Below, piece by piece: positions 26,628 through 34,796 of a DNA stretch of 36,268 bases; the stretch's first letter is position 1, and each line of letters begins with the position of its first letter. This stretch comes from CAZKCK01 sp964552325 (GTDB taxonomy: Bacteria > Bacteroidota > Bacteroidia > Bacteroidales > TTA-H9), in NCBI GenBank assembly GCA_964552325.1, contig CAZKHA010000020.1, positions 1 through 36,268 of the forward strand, in the 5' to 3' direction. The notes below the pieces were generated by a model that did not search any database, was not told the origin of the DNA, and saw nothing but the letters and a program-made list of their open reading frames with translations. The position numbers were made by a program, and so were the translations under genes.

Positions 26628-27470
26628 TTACTTCTTTTTCAAATGCAGGCCCGTTTCATCAATTTTTATTTGGCCGTTCTTCATTAAAACCCCTGCTGCC
26701 CGTTTAAAGGTTTTTTTGCTTACAAAAAACACCCTGCGGATTTCAACTGGGTCGCTATCATCATTATACGGCAAAAATCCACCTGCTTTAACAATTCGCT
26801 CCAATAAGGCTTGCGAAGTTTCGTCAATCTCTGAAAAACCAGGCCTGCGCATGCTGAGATCAAGACGTTGGTCGTCGCGGATTTTAAGGATCCAAGCGGG
26901 TATTTTTTGCCCAGGTGCTAAGGGTTTCAGTAGGCTATCGCTGTAAATCATTCCCCAAAAGCTGTTGTTTACGATGGCCCTAAAACCAGTTTCAGTCTTT
27001 TCAGCAATTAGTGCTTCTACTTCCTTACCAACCGCTAAAGAAGACGGGTCGTTGCGAAGGTATTTATTCACGATGGTTGTACCCACTAAGCGGCCCGAAC
27101 TTTTATCAAGGTAAATATACACCAAAACACGTTGGCCAGGGCTAAGACGATTTTTGGTTTCTTTGTGGGGGATGAGCAAATCTTTGGGCAATCCCATATT
27201 TACAAATGCCCCAAATTTGTTAACCGCAACTATGGGCAATATGGCAAATTCACCCGCTATGGCAGTGGGTTTAATGGTTGTGGCGATGGGTCTATCTTCG
27301 CTATCGGTATAAACAAACACCGAAACAAAATCGCCGGGATTTGTGTCGGGAGGGATTTGAGCACCAGGCAACAGTATCGCCTTATTGCCTTCCTCACCTG
27401 TTAGGAGCAATGCACCAGAATCATTTATTTCCCTGACCTCAAGACTATAATATTTACCAGCTTCAACCAT
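26628..27470 (-). CDS. CvfB-like S1-domain RNA-binding protein
   Basis: Cytosolic protein of 280 residues with tandem S1-like OB domains and a C-terminal winged helix, as in CvfB/YitL. I start at 27470 (MVEAGKYYSLEV...) because the upstream ATG at 27500 adds a nonconserved stretch. First domain about 1-60; second about 65-130 with EFAILPIVAVNKFGAFVNMGLPKDLLIPH, the typical S1 strand pattern; third about 140-215. The C-terminal YNDDSDPVEIRRVFFVSKKTFKRAAGVLMKNGQIKI is the winged-helix block. CvfB influences virulence-gene expression in staphylococci through RNA binding; its role in Bacteroidota is unknown. It has its own promoter, divergent from the S9 peptidase. Confidence 0.9.
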   Translation of the reverse strand: MVEAGKYYSLEVREINDSGALLLTGEEGNKAILLPGAQIPPDTNPGDFVSVFVYTDSEDRPIATTIKPTAIAGEFAILPIVAVNKFGAFVNMGLPKDLLIPHKETKNRLSPGQRVLVYIYLDKSSGRLVGTTIVNKYLRNDPSSLAVGKEVEALIAEKTETGFRAIVNNSFWGMIYSDSLLKPLAPGQKIPAWILKIRDDQRLDLSMRRPGFSEIDETSQALLERIVKAGGFLPYNDDSDPVEIRRVFFVSKKTFKRAAGVLMKNGQIKIDETGLHLKKK

Positions 27471-27539
27471 GATTTGAAATCCTAAAATGAATACTACCAA
27501 ATTTTGATATCAACAAGTTGATAATCAATAAATTTTGGA

Positions 27540-27573
27540 CAAAAGTACAAAAAAGGAGCCATATAAAGCCAAA
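27540..27573 (-). promoter_or_regulatory. Promoter of CvfB-like gene
   Basis: On the minus strand TTTG (27570-27573), 22 nt, then TACTTTTG (27540-27547), matching the Bacteroidota TTG/TAnnTTTG form. Predicted leader is about 65 nt to the ATG at 27470. Confidence 0.6.
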
Positions 27574-27596
27574 AGGCTGCAATCAAAACAACAAAA

Positions 27597-27626
27597 TTGG
27601 TGTTTAAAACTAAAAGTTTACATTTG
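27597..27626 (+). promoter_or_regulatory. Promoter of S9 peptidase gene
   Basis: TTG at 27597-27599, 19 nt, then TACATTTG at 27619-27626. The GTG that would extend the peptidase frame upstream begins at the last base of this box, so transcription must start after it; this supports the ATG at 27686. Confidence 0.65.
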
Positions 27627-27685
27627 TGCCTCAGATAGTAAACCCTATCTATAGACTTTCTCAACTCAACTTAAACCATTCTTTT

Positions 27686-29599
27686 ATGTACAAAAAAATC
27701 AGCATTATGCTATTATCATTCAGCTTATTGGCTGGCATTGCCTTCCTAAGTGGCTGCAAGCAGGGCAAAATTGAACCTGCACCGCTCATCCCCCTGAAAG
27801 ATTTTTTCAAAAACCCGGAGAAATCATCTTACCAAATCTCGCCCGATGGCAAATATTATTCATATAGAGCACCTTACCAAAGCCGTATGAATATTTTTGT
27901 TCAAGAAATTGGCAAGGATAGTGCTTTGCGCCTAACCAGTGAAACCGATCGCGACATAGCTGGATATTTTTGGGCGAATGATACACGCATCCTTTTCCTT
28001 AAAGATAATGGAGGTGATGAAAACTTCAAGCTTTATGGCGTGAATGCAGATGGAACTAACTTGATTTGCTTTACCGACTTTGAGGGTGTACGTACCGAAA
28101 TAATCGATCCTCTTGAAGATCTCCCAGATTATGTTATTATTAGCATGAACAAACGTAATCCACAAGTATTTGACCCTTACCGGTTAAATATTGTTACTGG
28201 CCAAATGGAAATGATAGCTGAGAACCCAGGAAACATTTCGGGCTGGATAACTGACCATGAGGGAAAGCTAAGGGCTGCCACTGCAACCGACGGCATAAAC
28301 ACCCAAATGCTCTATCGCGAAACCGAAAAAGACCCCTTTAAAATTGTGTTAACCACTAGCTTTAAAGACGCTGTATCACCCCAATTCTTCACATTCGACA
28401 ACAAAAACATTTATGCCTCATCAAACTTAGGCCGCGATAAATCAGCTATTGTCGAGTTTGATATTGCTAATGGTAAAGAAATCAAGGTTCTATATGAAAA
28501 CAAAGACTATGATGTTGATGGCCTTTCCTATTCAAAAAAACGCAAGGTTATAACAAGAGCCATTTATGAATCGTGGAAAAGCGAGAGCTATTTCTTTGAC
28601 GAAACATCCAAAAAACTCTTTGAACGTTTGACCAAAGAATTGGGCGATTATGAGTTTGGTATTACATCTTTGACCCGTAATGAAGACAAGTTTATAGTTC
28701 GGACGTATAGCGACCGTTCGTTAGGTTCTTATTTTATTTACGACCAAAATACTGATAAACTGGATAAAATTTGTGATGTAAGCCCATGGATCAATGAAGC
28801 GGATATGGCTACTGTTGAAGCAATTCAATACCAAAGCCGCGATGGGCTTACCATTCATGGTTACCTCACACTACCCAAGGGTTATTCATTAGAAACGGCC
28901 AATAATCTTCCAGTGGTAATAAATCCACATGGTGGACCTTGGGCTCGCGATAGCTGGGGCTTTAATCCTGAAATTCAGTTTCTTGCAAATAGAGGGTATG
29001 CCGTACTGCAAATGAACTTCAGGGGATCAACAGGTTATGGTAAAGATTTTTGGCAAAAGTCGTTCAAACAATGGGGCTTGACCATGCAAGACGATATTAC
29101 CGATGGCGTTAAATGGTTGGTTGATAAAAAAATTGCCGATCCAAAACGGATTGCAATCTATGGCGCTAGCTATGGAGGCTATGCCACCTTACAAGGTATT
29201 GTAAAAGATCCTGATCAATATGCAGCTGCTGTTGATTATGTAGGTGTTTCGAACCTATTTACCTTTATGAATACCATACCACCTTACTGGAAACCCTACC
29301 TGGATATGATGTATGAAATGGTTGGAAATCCGACGGCTGATAGTCTATTGCTTGCCCAAAACTCGCCGGCTTTAAATGCTGAGAAAATAAAGACTCCCCT
29401 ATTTATTGCCCAAGGTGCCAACGATCCACGTGTTAATAAGGCAGAATCGGATCAAATTGTGGAGGCTCTTAAAAAACAAGGTGTTGAAGTAGAATATATG
29501 GTAAAAGACAACGAAGGCCATGGATTCCAAAACGAAGAAAACCAATTTGCGTTTTACGAGGCTATGGAGAAGTTCTTAGCTGCACATCTCAAAAAATAA
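27686..29599 (+). CDS. S9-family serine peptidase, lipoprotein
   Basis: Prolyl-oligopeptidase-family serine peptidase, 637 residues, tethered to a membrane as a lipoprotein: the signal peptide from the ATG at 27686 ends in FLSGC. Residues about 45-385 form the beta-propeller that filters access to the active site (repeated SPDGKYYSYRAP-type blades), and about 390-637 the alpha/beta-hydrolase. The triad is visible: Ser495 in GASYGG, Asp580 in GANDPR and His612 in NEGHGF; NPHGGPWARDSWGF is the usual oxyanion block. It likely degrades short peptides at the cell surface or in the periplasm. Single gene with its own promoter and a strong terminator. Confidence 0.93.
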   Translation: MYKKISIMLLSFSLLAGIAFLSGCKQGKIEPAPLIPLKDFFKNPEKSSYQISPDGKYYSYRAPYQSRMNIFVQEIGKDSALRLTSETDRDIAGYFWANDTRILFLKDNGGDENFKLYGVNADGTNLICFTDFEGVRTEIIDPLEDLPDYVIISMNKRNPQVFDPYRLNIVTGQMEMIAENPGNISGWITDHEGKLRAATATDGINTQMLYRETEKDPFKIVLTTSFKDAVSPQFFTFDNKNIYASSNLGRDKSAIVEFDIANGKEIKVLYENKDYDVDGLSYSKKRKVITRAIYESWKSESYFFDETSKKLFERLTKELGDYEFGITSLTRNEDKFIVRTYSDRSLGSYFIYDQNTDKLDKICDVSPWINEADMATVEAIQYQSRDGLTIHGYLTLPKGYSLETANNLPVVINPHGGPWARDSWGFNPEIQFLANRGYAVLQMNFRGSTGYGKDFWQKSFKQWGLTMQDDITDGVKWLVDKKIADPKRIAIYGASYGGYATLQGIVKDPDQYAAAVDYVGVSNLFTFMNTIPPYWKPYLDMMYEMVGNPTADSLLLAQNSPALNAEKIKTPLFIAQGANDPRVNKAESDQIVEALKKQGVEVEYMVKDNEGHGFQNEENQFAFYEAMEKFLAAHLKK

Positions 29600-29624
29600 C
29601 TTTCGTTTAGCTATTGTTTTAAAG

Positions 29625-29646
29625 GCCGTCTCATTTTTGGGACGGC
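29625..29646 (+). terminator. Terminator of S9 peptidase gene
   Basis: GCCGTCTC / ATTTTT / GGGACGGC stem (one T-G pair) followed by eight T (29647-29654). Confidence 0.9.
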
Positions 29647-29817
29647 TTTTTTTTGGTTTTCACCTGTCCGCAATCGCACAAATCTTGTTTAGTTGCGAAC
29701 AGTAAACCCGTGTAATTACAATAAAAAAATTATTGACTACCACAATATCACAGCATTAGAAAATTAGCTTGAAATTGGCCTAATATTGGTTTGGGGCAAA
29801 GTCTATCTTTCATCGAA

Positions 29818-30537
29818 ATGATCAGACTAACAAACTTACATAAATCCTATGGGATGGGTTCTACCAGCCTGCATGTGCTTAAGGGCATTGATCTAGAAAT
29901 AGAACAAGGCGAATTCATTTCCATAATGGGTTCATCTGGCTCAGGCAAATCAACCTTGCTCAATATTCTCGGAATACTTGATAACTATGACCAAGGCGAA
30001 TATACACTCGATGGCATTCTTATCAAAAACATGAACGAAACCAAGGCAGCCACGTACCGTAACCGGTATTTGGGCTTTGTGTTTCAGTCGTTTAACCTTA
30101 TATCCTTTAAGAACGCCCTCGAAAACGTAGCTTTACCGCTTTATTATCAAAAAGTTAGTCGCCGCAAACGTAATAAAATTGCACTCGAATACCTTGAAAA
30201 AATGGGCCTACGTGATTGGGCCGAACATCACCCCAATGAACTATCGGGAGGACAAAAACAACGCATTGCCATTGCCAGGGCACTTATTTCACAACCAAAA
30301 GTAATTCTGGCCGATGAACCAACCGGAGCACTCGACACACAGACTTCGTATGAGGTAATGGAAATCCTTAAAGAGATTAACAAACAAGGCATTACCATCA
30401 TTATTGTAACCCATGAGCATGATATTGCCAGTATGACCGACCGCATCATCCGCCTTAAAGATGGGGTAATTGCCGAGAATATTCGCAATGGGGATGTGAA
30501 GAAAATACGTGACCTCTCGTTTGCAACATCCAAATAA
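29818..30537 (+). CDS. ABC exporter ATPase (MacB/LolD-type)
   Basis: ATP-binding subunit of a MacB/LolD-class (type VII) ABC system, 239 residues from the ATG at 29818 (MIRLTNLHKSYG...); the ATG at 29791 would add nine residues ahead of the conserved strand. Walker A GSSGSGKST at 38-46, Q-loop Gln90, signature LSGGQ at 142-146, Walker B VILADE at 162-167 and switch His199 are all intact. It begins the operon; 8 nt separate its stop from the first permease. Here the ATPase is a separate protein, unlike E. coli MacB where it is fused to the permease. No clear promoter is visible in the 200 nt upstream. Confidence 0.94.
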   Translation: MIRLTNLHKSYGMGSTSLHVLKGIDLEIEQGEFISIMGSSGSGKSTLLNILGILDNYDQGEYTLDGILIKNMNETKAATYRNRYLGFVFQSFNLISFKNALENVALPLYYQKVSRRKRNKIALEYLEKMGLRDWAEHHPNELSGGQKQRIAIARALISQPKVILADEPTGALDTQTSYEVMEILKEINKQGITIIIVTHEHDIASMTDRIIRLKDGVIAENIRNGDVKKIRDLSFATSK

Positions 30538-30545
30538 TCAGCACT

Positions 30546-31778
30546 ATGTTTGATATTGACAAATGGCAGGAGATTTTTAGCACCATCCGAAAGAATAAAC
30601 TAAGGACCTTTCTAACAGGATTTAGTGTAGCTTGGGGTATTATTATGCTAGTGATTTTGTTGGGTTCGGGCTACGGTTTAGAAAATGGTGTTAGAAAAGA
30701 GTTTGAAGGCGATGCCGTTAACTATATCAGCATCAACCCGGGTATGACCAGCAAGCCTTACAAAGGCATTAAACCCGGCACTTTCATAAACTTTACAAAT
30801 GAAGACCGAGATATTTTGGCCGCAATAAACGGTGTTACGGGCAGTTCGGCCCGCACCCGTATCTTTGGAAACACGGTTTTGTCTTACAAAAACGAATACG
30901 GCACGTATGACATTTTCGCTGTGCATCCGGAGTATAGCCAAGTTGAATCGCTGTACTTAATTAATGGCCGGTATTTGAATAAAACGGATGTTGAGCAATG
31001 CCGCAAGGTGGTTTCAATGGGCAAAATTGTAGCCGATGCCTTGTTTAAAAACGGTGAAGACCCATTAGGCAAGTACATAAAAGTGAACGATATACCATTT
31101 AAAGTTGTGGGTGTTTTTACCGATCCAGGTGGCGACCGCGACATGTCGCGCATTTACATCCCGATTACAGCTGCCCAAAAGGTCTTTAACCGTGGGAACA
31201 ACATAAATAATGTATGCATCGTATTAGATGGTGCCACCACAGAACTGAGCCGCAAGGTGGAACAGAAAACCCGCGAAGTACTATCGGCCAAACACCAATT
31301 CGACCCCGAAGATCAAAGAGCTTTGTTTATTTTCAACACCATAACTGAGTATGAAAAGTTTATGAACCTGTTTGCTAGCATACGGATATTTATCTGGGTC
31401 ATTGGCATTATGACTATTATTGCTGGTATTGTGGGTGTTAGTAACATCATGATGATTGTTGTTAAGGAACGCACGAAAGAAATTGGGGTTCGCAAAGCTT
31501 TGGGAGCCACACCTTGGAGCATAATCAGTTTGATTTTACAAGAATCGGTGCTTATAACCGGCGTGGCGGGATACACAGGCTTGGTAATTGGCGTGGTACT
31601 ACTTGAGGTTGTGGGCAATGCCATAAAAGGTGTTGATTATTTTGCCAACCCTGAAATAAATATGAATGTAGCTTTGCTGGCAACTTTTATCTTGATAGTT
31701 GCTGGTATGTTTGCCGGATTTGTTCCGGCACGCAAAGCTGCTGCCGTAAAACCAGTTGAAGCTTTAAGAGACGAATAA
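30546..31778 (+). CDS. ABC permease 1 (FtsX/MacB_PCD)
   Basis: Inner-membrane permease of the MacB/LolCE class, 410 residues. One membrane helix near the N-terminus (about 18-40, KLRTFLTGFSVAWGIIMLVILLGSG) is followed by a large periplasmic MacB_PCD domain (about 45-275) and three C-terminal helices of the FtsX domain (about 280-405), ending FVPARKAAAVKPVEALRDE, the family's usual ending. In the middle is the coupling-helix block VVKERTKEIGVRKALGATP. It resembles the next gene and probably forms a heterodimer with it. These transporters work by mechanotransmission rather than passing substrate through the membrane. Confidence 0.93.
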   Translation: MFDIDKWQEIFSTIRKNKLRTFLTGFSVAWGIIMLVILLGSGYGLENGVRKEFEGDAVNYISINPGMTSKPYKGIKPGTFINFTNEDRDILAAINGVTGSSARTRIFGNTVLSYKNEYGTYDIFAVHPEYSQVESLYLINGRYLNKTDVEQCRKVVSMGKIVADALFKNGEDPLGKYIKVNDIPFKVVGVFTDPGGDRDMSRIYIPITAAQKVFNRGNNINNVCIVLDGATTELSRKVEQKTREVLSAKHQFDPEDQRALFIFNTITEYEKFMNLFASIRIFIWVIGIMTIIAGIVGVSNIMMIVVKERTKEIGVRKALGATPWSIISLILQESVLITGVAGYTGLVIGVVLLEVVGNAIKGVDYFANPEINMNVALLATFILIVAGMFAGFVPARKAAAVKPVEALRDE

Positions 31779-31795
31779 CGCAAAAAAACGAACCT

Positions 31796-33058
31796 ATGTT
31801 TGACCTTGATCGTTGGAACGAGATAATTCAAACCCTGAAAAAGAACAAGCTCAGGACTTTCTTTACCGCATTCGGGGTGTTTTGGGGCATCTTTATGCTG
31901 ATGATAATGTTGGGTGCAGGCGAAGGGCTGCGCAAAGGCGTTAGCACGGGCATGGGCGATTTGGCCACCAACAGCATGTTTATGTGGACCCAACAAACCA
32001 GCATGCCCTATAAAGGGTTTCCGCGTGGACGAAACTACAACTTTAATAACGACGATACCAAGGCACTTTTAGATAATGTTCAAGAAATTGAATACATAGC
32101 CCCAAGGCTTCAAGGTTATGGGGGCGATGGCACCAACAATGTGGTAAGAGGCGAACGTACAGGAGGTTATACCATACAAGGCGATTACCCAGCGTATAAC
32201 CTGATTGACCCTATGAATGTTCTAAAAGGCCGCTTCCTGAACGAAAACGATATAACCGACTATCGCAAAGTGGCCGTAATTGGCACCAAGGTAGTAAATG
32301 ACTTGTTTAAACCTGATGAAGAACCCCTTGGGCAGTATTTACGCATACAAGGCGTTTATTTTCAGATAATTGGTGTTACTTCATCTAAAAAGAACGATCG
32401 GCAAGGGGAGCAAGATAACCAAACCATAATTATTCCGTTTACCACCTTGCAACGCACTTATAACTATGGGGATGTTGTAGGCTGGTATAGCATTACCGCA
32501 AAAAAAGAACACTCCGTGGCGGATATGGAAGAAAAAATCAAGGCATTTATGCGTTCACGGCATGGCATTCACCCCGATGATAAACGTGCCATTGGTTCGT
32601 TTAATGTACAAAACGAGTACACCAAAATGACCCGCCTGTTTACGGGGATTTCGGGGCTAATATGGATTGTAGGCATTGGCACCTTGTTGGCGGGTGTTAT
32701 TGGCATTAGCAATATAATGCTGGTGGTGGTACGCGAACGAACCAAAGAGATTGGCATACAACGAGCTATAGGTGCTTCGCCCTGGAATATCATGAGCCAG
32801 ATAATTACCGAATCCGTTTTCTTAACCACCTTTGCCGGCTATTTTGGCCTTGCAGCTGGAGTTGGAGTTATTGAGCTGGTAAACAAAGCATTGGCTTCAC
32901 AAACAGAATCAGGAGCCATGTTCCGCGACCCAAGTGTAAGTTTTAATTTAGCTGTGATGGCTCTTGCAATACTGGTGCTATCGGGCGTATTTGCAGGCAT
33001 TATACCCGCCCGAAAAGCTGTAAAAGTGAAACCCATTGATGCATTACGATTTGAATAA
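31796..33058 (+). CDS. ABC permease 2 (FtsX/MacB_PCD)
   Basis: Second MacB-class permease, 420 residues, with the same plan as its neighbour: an N-terminal helix (KLRTFFTAFGVFWGIFMLMIMLGAG), a periplasmic domain (about 45-285) and three C-terminal helices, with VVRERTKEIGIQRAIGASP as coupling helix and an ending of GIIPARKAVKVKPIDALRFE. The two permeases clearly derive from a duplication but differ most in the periplasmic domain, so each may contact different parts of the adaptor or substrate. It starts 17 nt after permease 1. Confidence 0.93.
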   Translation: MFDLDRWNEIIQTLKKNKLRTFFTAFGVFWGIFMLMIMLGAGEGLRKGVSTGMGDLATNSMFMWTQQTSMPYKGFPRGRNYNFNNDDTKALLDNVQEIEYIAPRLQGYGGDGTNNVVRGERTGGYTIQGDYPAYNLIDPMNVLKGRFLNENDITDYRKVAVIGTKVVNDLFKPDEEPLGQYLRIQGVYFQIIGVTSSKKNDRQGEQDNQTIIIPFTTLQRTYNYGDVVGWYSITAKKEHSVADMEEKIKAFMRSRHGIHPDDKRAIGSFNVQNEYTKMTRLFTGISGLIWIVGIGTLLAGVIGISNIMLVVVRERTKEIGIQRAIGASPWNIMSQIITESVFLTTFAGYFGLAAGVGVIELVNKALASQTESGAMFRDPSVSFNLAVMALAILVLSGVFAGIIPARKAVKVKPIDALRFE

Positions 33059-33078
33059 TAACATATAACTGATTAAAT

Positions 33079-34194
33079 ATGAAGACCGCGTTAAAAATTT
33101 TCATTGGAGTGGTAATAGTTGTGATATTTGCTGGAACTATCTACTTCCTTTACAACAAATCGAAACCTAAGGTGGTGGTTTTTACAACCAAAACTCCCGA
33201 GGTTACCAATATCATAAAGAAAACCGTTGCCACAGGTTCGGTTGTTCCCCGGCGTGAAATAGAGATAAAGCCAAAGGTTTCTGGCATTATCGAAGAACTT
33301 TATATAGAGCCTGGCCAAAAGATACGCAAAGGCGAACGCATAGCCCGCATCCGCATCATCCCCAACATGGTAAGCCTTAATGCTGCTGAGTCGCGCGTTG
33401 CACGAGCCAAGATTTCGCTCGATAATGCAAAGACCGAATTCGACCGTTATGCCGACTTGCTGAAAAACAAGGTAATACCCGCCGCCGAATACCAACGTTA
33501 CGAAGTAGCTTATCGCAATGCCAAAGAAGAATTGAACGATGCTGAAAACAACCTTGATTTAATAAAAGAAGGCCAAACCAAACAAAGCAGCCAATCGGCT
33601 AACACCATTGTATCTTCAACACTGGATGGAATGGTGCTGGCTGTGCCCGTTGAACAAGGCAAATCGGTAATCGAAAGCAATACCTTTAACGATGGCACCA
33701 CCATAGCCACCGTTGCCGATATGGGTGAAATGATTTTTAAAGGTAAGGTTGATGAAACCGAAGTTGGAAAAATAAAAGAAGGCATGAACCTGATTTTGAC
33801 CATAGGAGCCATTGAAACCGATAAATTTGATGCCACTTTAGAGCATATTTCACCAAAAGGAACCCTCGAAAACGGCGCTATTCAGTTCGAGATCAGGGCT
33901 GAAGTCAAGTTAAAAGACAACGTTTTTGTGCGCTCGGGCTATAGCGCCAATGCCGATATTGTGCTCGATCGCCGAGATAGCGTTCTTGCCATTAGCGAAA
34001 GCGTTTTACAGTTTGATAAGGAAAAGCCTTTTGTGGAAGTAGAAACCGCCACACCCCAGGTTTTTGAAAAACGAATGATCAAAACCGGCATTTCGGATGG
34101 TATCAACATTGAAGTTCTTGAAGGATTAACCAAAACGGACAAAATTAAGGTGCCGGGAAGCGATGGCAGTGTTGCTGCACCACAGCAGCAATAA
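33079..34194 (+). CDS. Membrane-fusion adaptor (MacA/HlyD-type)
   Basis: Periplasmic adaptor linking the ABC unit to an outer-membrane channel, 371 residues. An N-terminal membrane anchor (about 5-25, LKIFIGVVIVVIFAGTIYFLY) is followed by a biotinyl-lipoyl half-motif (REIEIKPKVSGIIEELYIEPGQ), a helical hairpin (about 95-165), the second lipoyl half (STLDGMVLAVPVEQGKSV) and a beta-barrel and membrane-proximal domain. It closes the operon, 20 nt after permease 2, and is followed by a long hairpin. No TolC-like gene is linked, so the tripartite pump must borrow a channel encoded elsewhere. Substrate unknown; peptides, lipids or antibiotics are all possible for this class. Confidence 0.92.
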   Translation: MKTALKIFIGVVIVVIFAGTIYFLYNKSKPKVVVFTTKTPEVTNIIKKTVATGSVVPRREIEIKPKVSGIIEELYIEPGQKIRKGERIARIRIIPNMVSLNAAESRVARAKISLDNAKTEFDRYADLLKNKVIPAAEYQRYEVAYRNAKEELNDAENNLDLIKEGQTKQSSQSANTIVSSTLDGMVLAVPVEQGKSVIESNTFNDGTTIATVADMGEMIFKGKVDETEVGKIKEGMNLILTIGAIETDKFDATLEHISPKGTLENGAIQFEIRAEVKLKDNVFVRSGYSANADIVLDRRDSVLAISESVLQFDKEKPFVEVETATPQVFEKRMIKTGISDGINIEVLEGLTKTDKIKVPGSDGSVAAPQQQ

Positions 34195-34214
34195 ACTGTT
34201 AATCATACTACTAC

Positions 34215-34251
34215 ATCCCTTCCCTCAAAGATTGCCTTTGGAGGAAGGGAT
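34215..34251 (+). terminator. Terminator of ABC export operon
   Basis: Sixteen-base arms (34215-34230 and 34236-34251) around the loop ATTGC pair with one mismatch and one G-T pair, followed by a run of T to 34259. It isolates the export operon from the BlaI operator and promoter that begin 12-20 nt further on. Confidence 0.92.
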
Positions 34252-34270
34252 TTTTTTTTGAAATAATTAA

Positions 34271-34300
34271 AGTTTTAGTTGCATAACTAAAATTTTAGTT
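34271..34300 (+). promoter_or_regulatory. Operator of BlaI-family repressor
   Basis: A perfect 16-bp palindrome, AACTAAAATTTTAGTT, lies at 34285-34300. Just before it, 34271-34280 (AGTTTTAGTT) is a further copy of the half-site, giving an additional inverted repeat with a GCAT spacer. The palindrome fills the space between the -33 and -7 elements of the promoter, so bound repressor would block RNA polymerase. Assignment to the BlaI-type protein encoded directly downstream is inference from position. Confidence 0.75.
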
Positions 34301-34309
34301 GTATATTTG
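34279..34309 (+). promoter_or_regulatory. Promoter of blaI-M56 operon
   Basis: TTG at 34279-34281, 20 nt, then TATATTTG at 34302-34309, an exact match to the Bacteroidota TTG/TAnnTTTG promoter. The leader to the ATG at 34416 is about 100 nt, in which I see no other structure. Confidence 0.75.
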
Positions 34310-34415
34310 TATTCTAATTTGACTAAGCTAAAGCCAATGTTACGGAAGCCGCCTTAAGCATGTAGCTGTAGCATTGAAATACGAGTAGAAAACAAACGAT
34401 ATAAACTTCATACCG

Positions 34416-34796
34416 ATGAAAGAGCTAACGAAAGCCGAAGAACAAATAATGCAAGTGTTATGGGCGCTGGAAAAAGGATTTATAAACGACATCATGACCC
34501 AATTGCCAGAGCCCAAACCAGCCTATAATACCGTCTCAACCATCGTAAGGATTCTTGAGCAAAAAGGATTTGTTGACCATAAAGCCTATGGTCGCACGCA
34601 CGAATACTTCCCCATTATAGCCAAAAAAGAATATACACGGGCTTACTTCAAGCACTTTATGGTCAATTACTTTGGAAGTTACAAAAGCCTAGCCTCGTTT
34701 TTTACCCGCGAAGAAAACCTAAGCCTTGAGGAGCTAGAAGAAATACGGAAACTTGTGGATAACGAAATTGACAAAAAAAGCAATTCAAATGAATGA
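34416..34796 (+). CDS. BlaI/MecI/CopY-family repressor
   Basis: Winged-helix repressor of 126 residues. The DNA-binding domain (about 1-68) shows MKELTKAEEQIMQVLWALEKGFINDI, the recognition helix region AYNTVSTIVRILEQKGFV, and the wing (DHKAYGRTHEYFPII) as in BlaI/MecI; the C-terminal helices (about 75-126) form the dimer interface. In the classical system an antibiotic-sensing protease (BlaR1/MecR1) triggers cleavage of the repressor. Here an M56 protease gene overlaps this gene by 8 nt, which fits that scheme. It is probably autoregulated through the palindrome at 34285. In Bacteroidota most such pairs are not tied to beta-lactamase genes, and none lies in view. Confidence 0.94.
   Translation: MKELTKAEEQIMQVLWALEKGFINDIMTQLPEPKPAYNTVSTIVRILEQKGFVDHKAYGRTHEYFPIIAKKEYTRAYFKHFMVNYFGSYKSLASFFTREENLSLEELEEIRKLVDNEIDKKSNSNE

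Noticed and set aside
27608..27615. AACTAAAA, an exact half-site of the BlaI operator, in the spacer of the S9 peptidase promoter
   Set aside because: The second half is missing, and the same 8-mer or its complement also occurs at about 221-228 and inside the start of gltA, so a chance match in AT-rich DNA is more likely.
30546..33058. Recent duplication of the two permease genes
   Set aside because: Protein plan is shared, but the periplasmic domains differ greatly; this is an old duplication typical of the family, not a local repeat.
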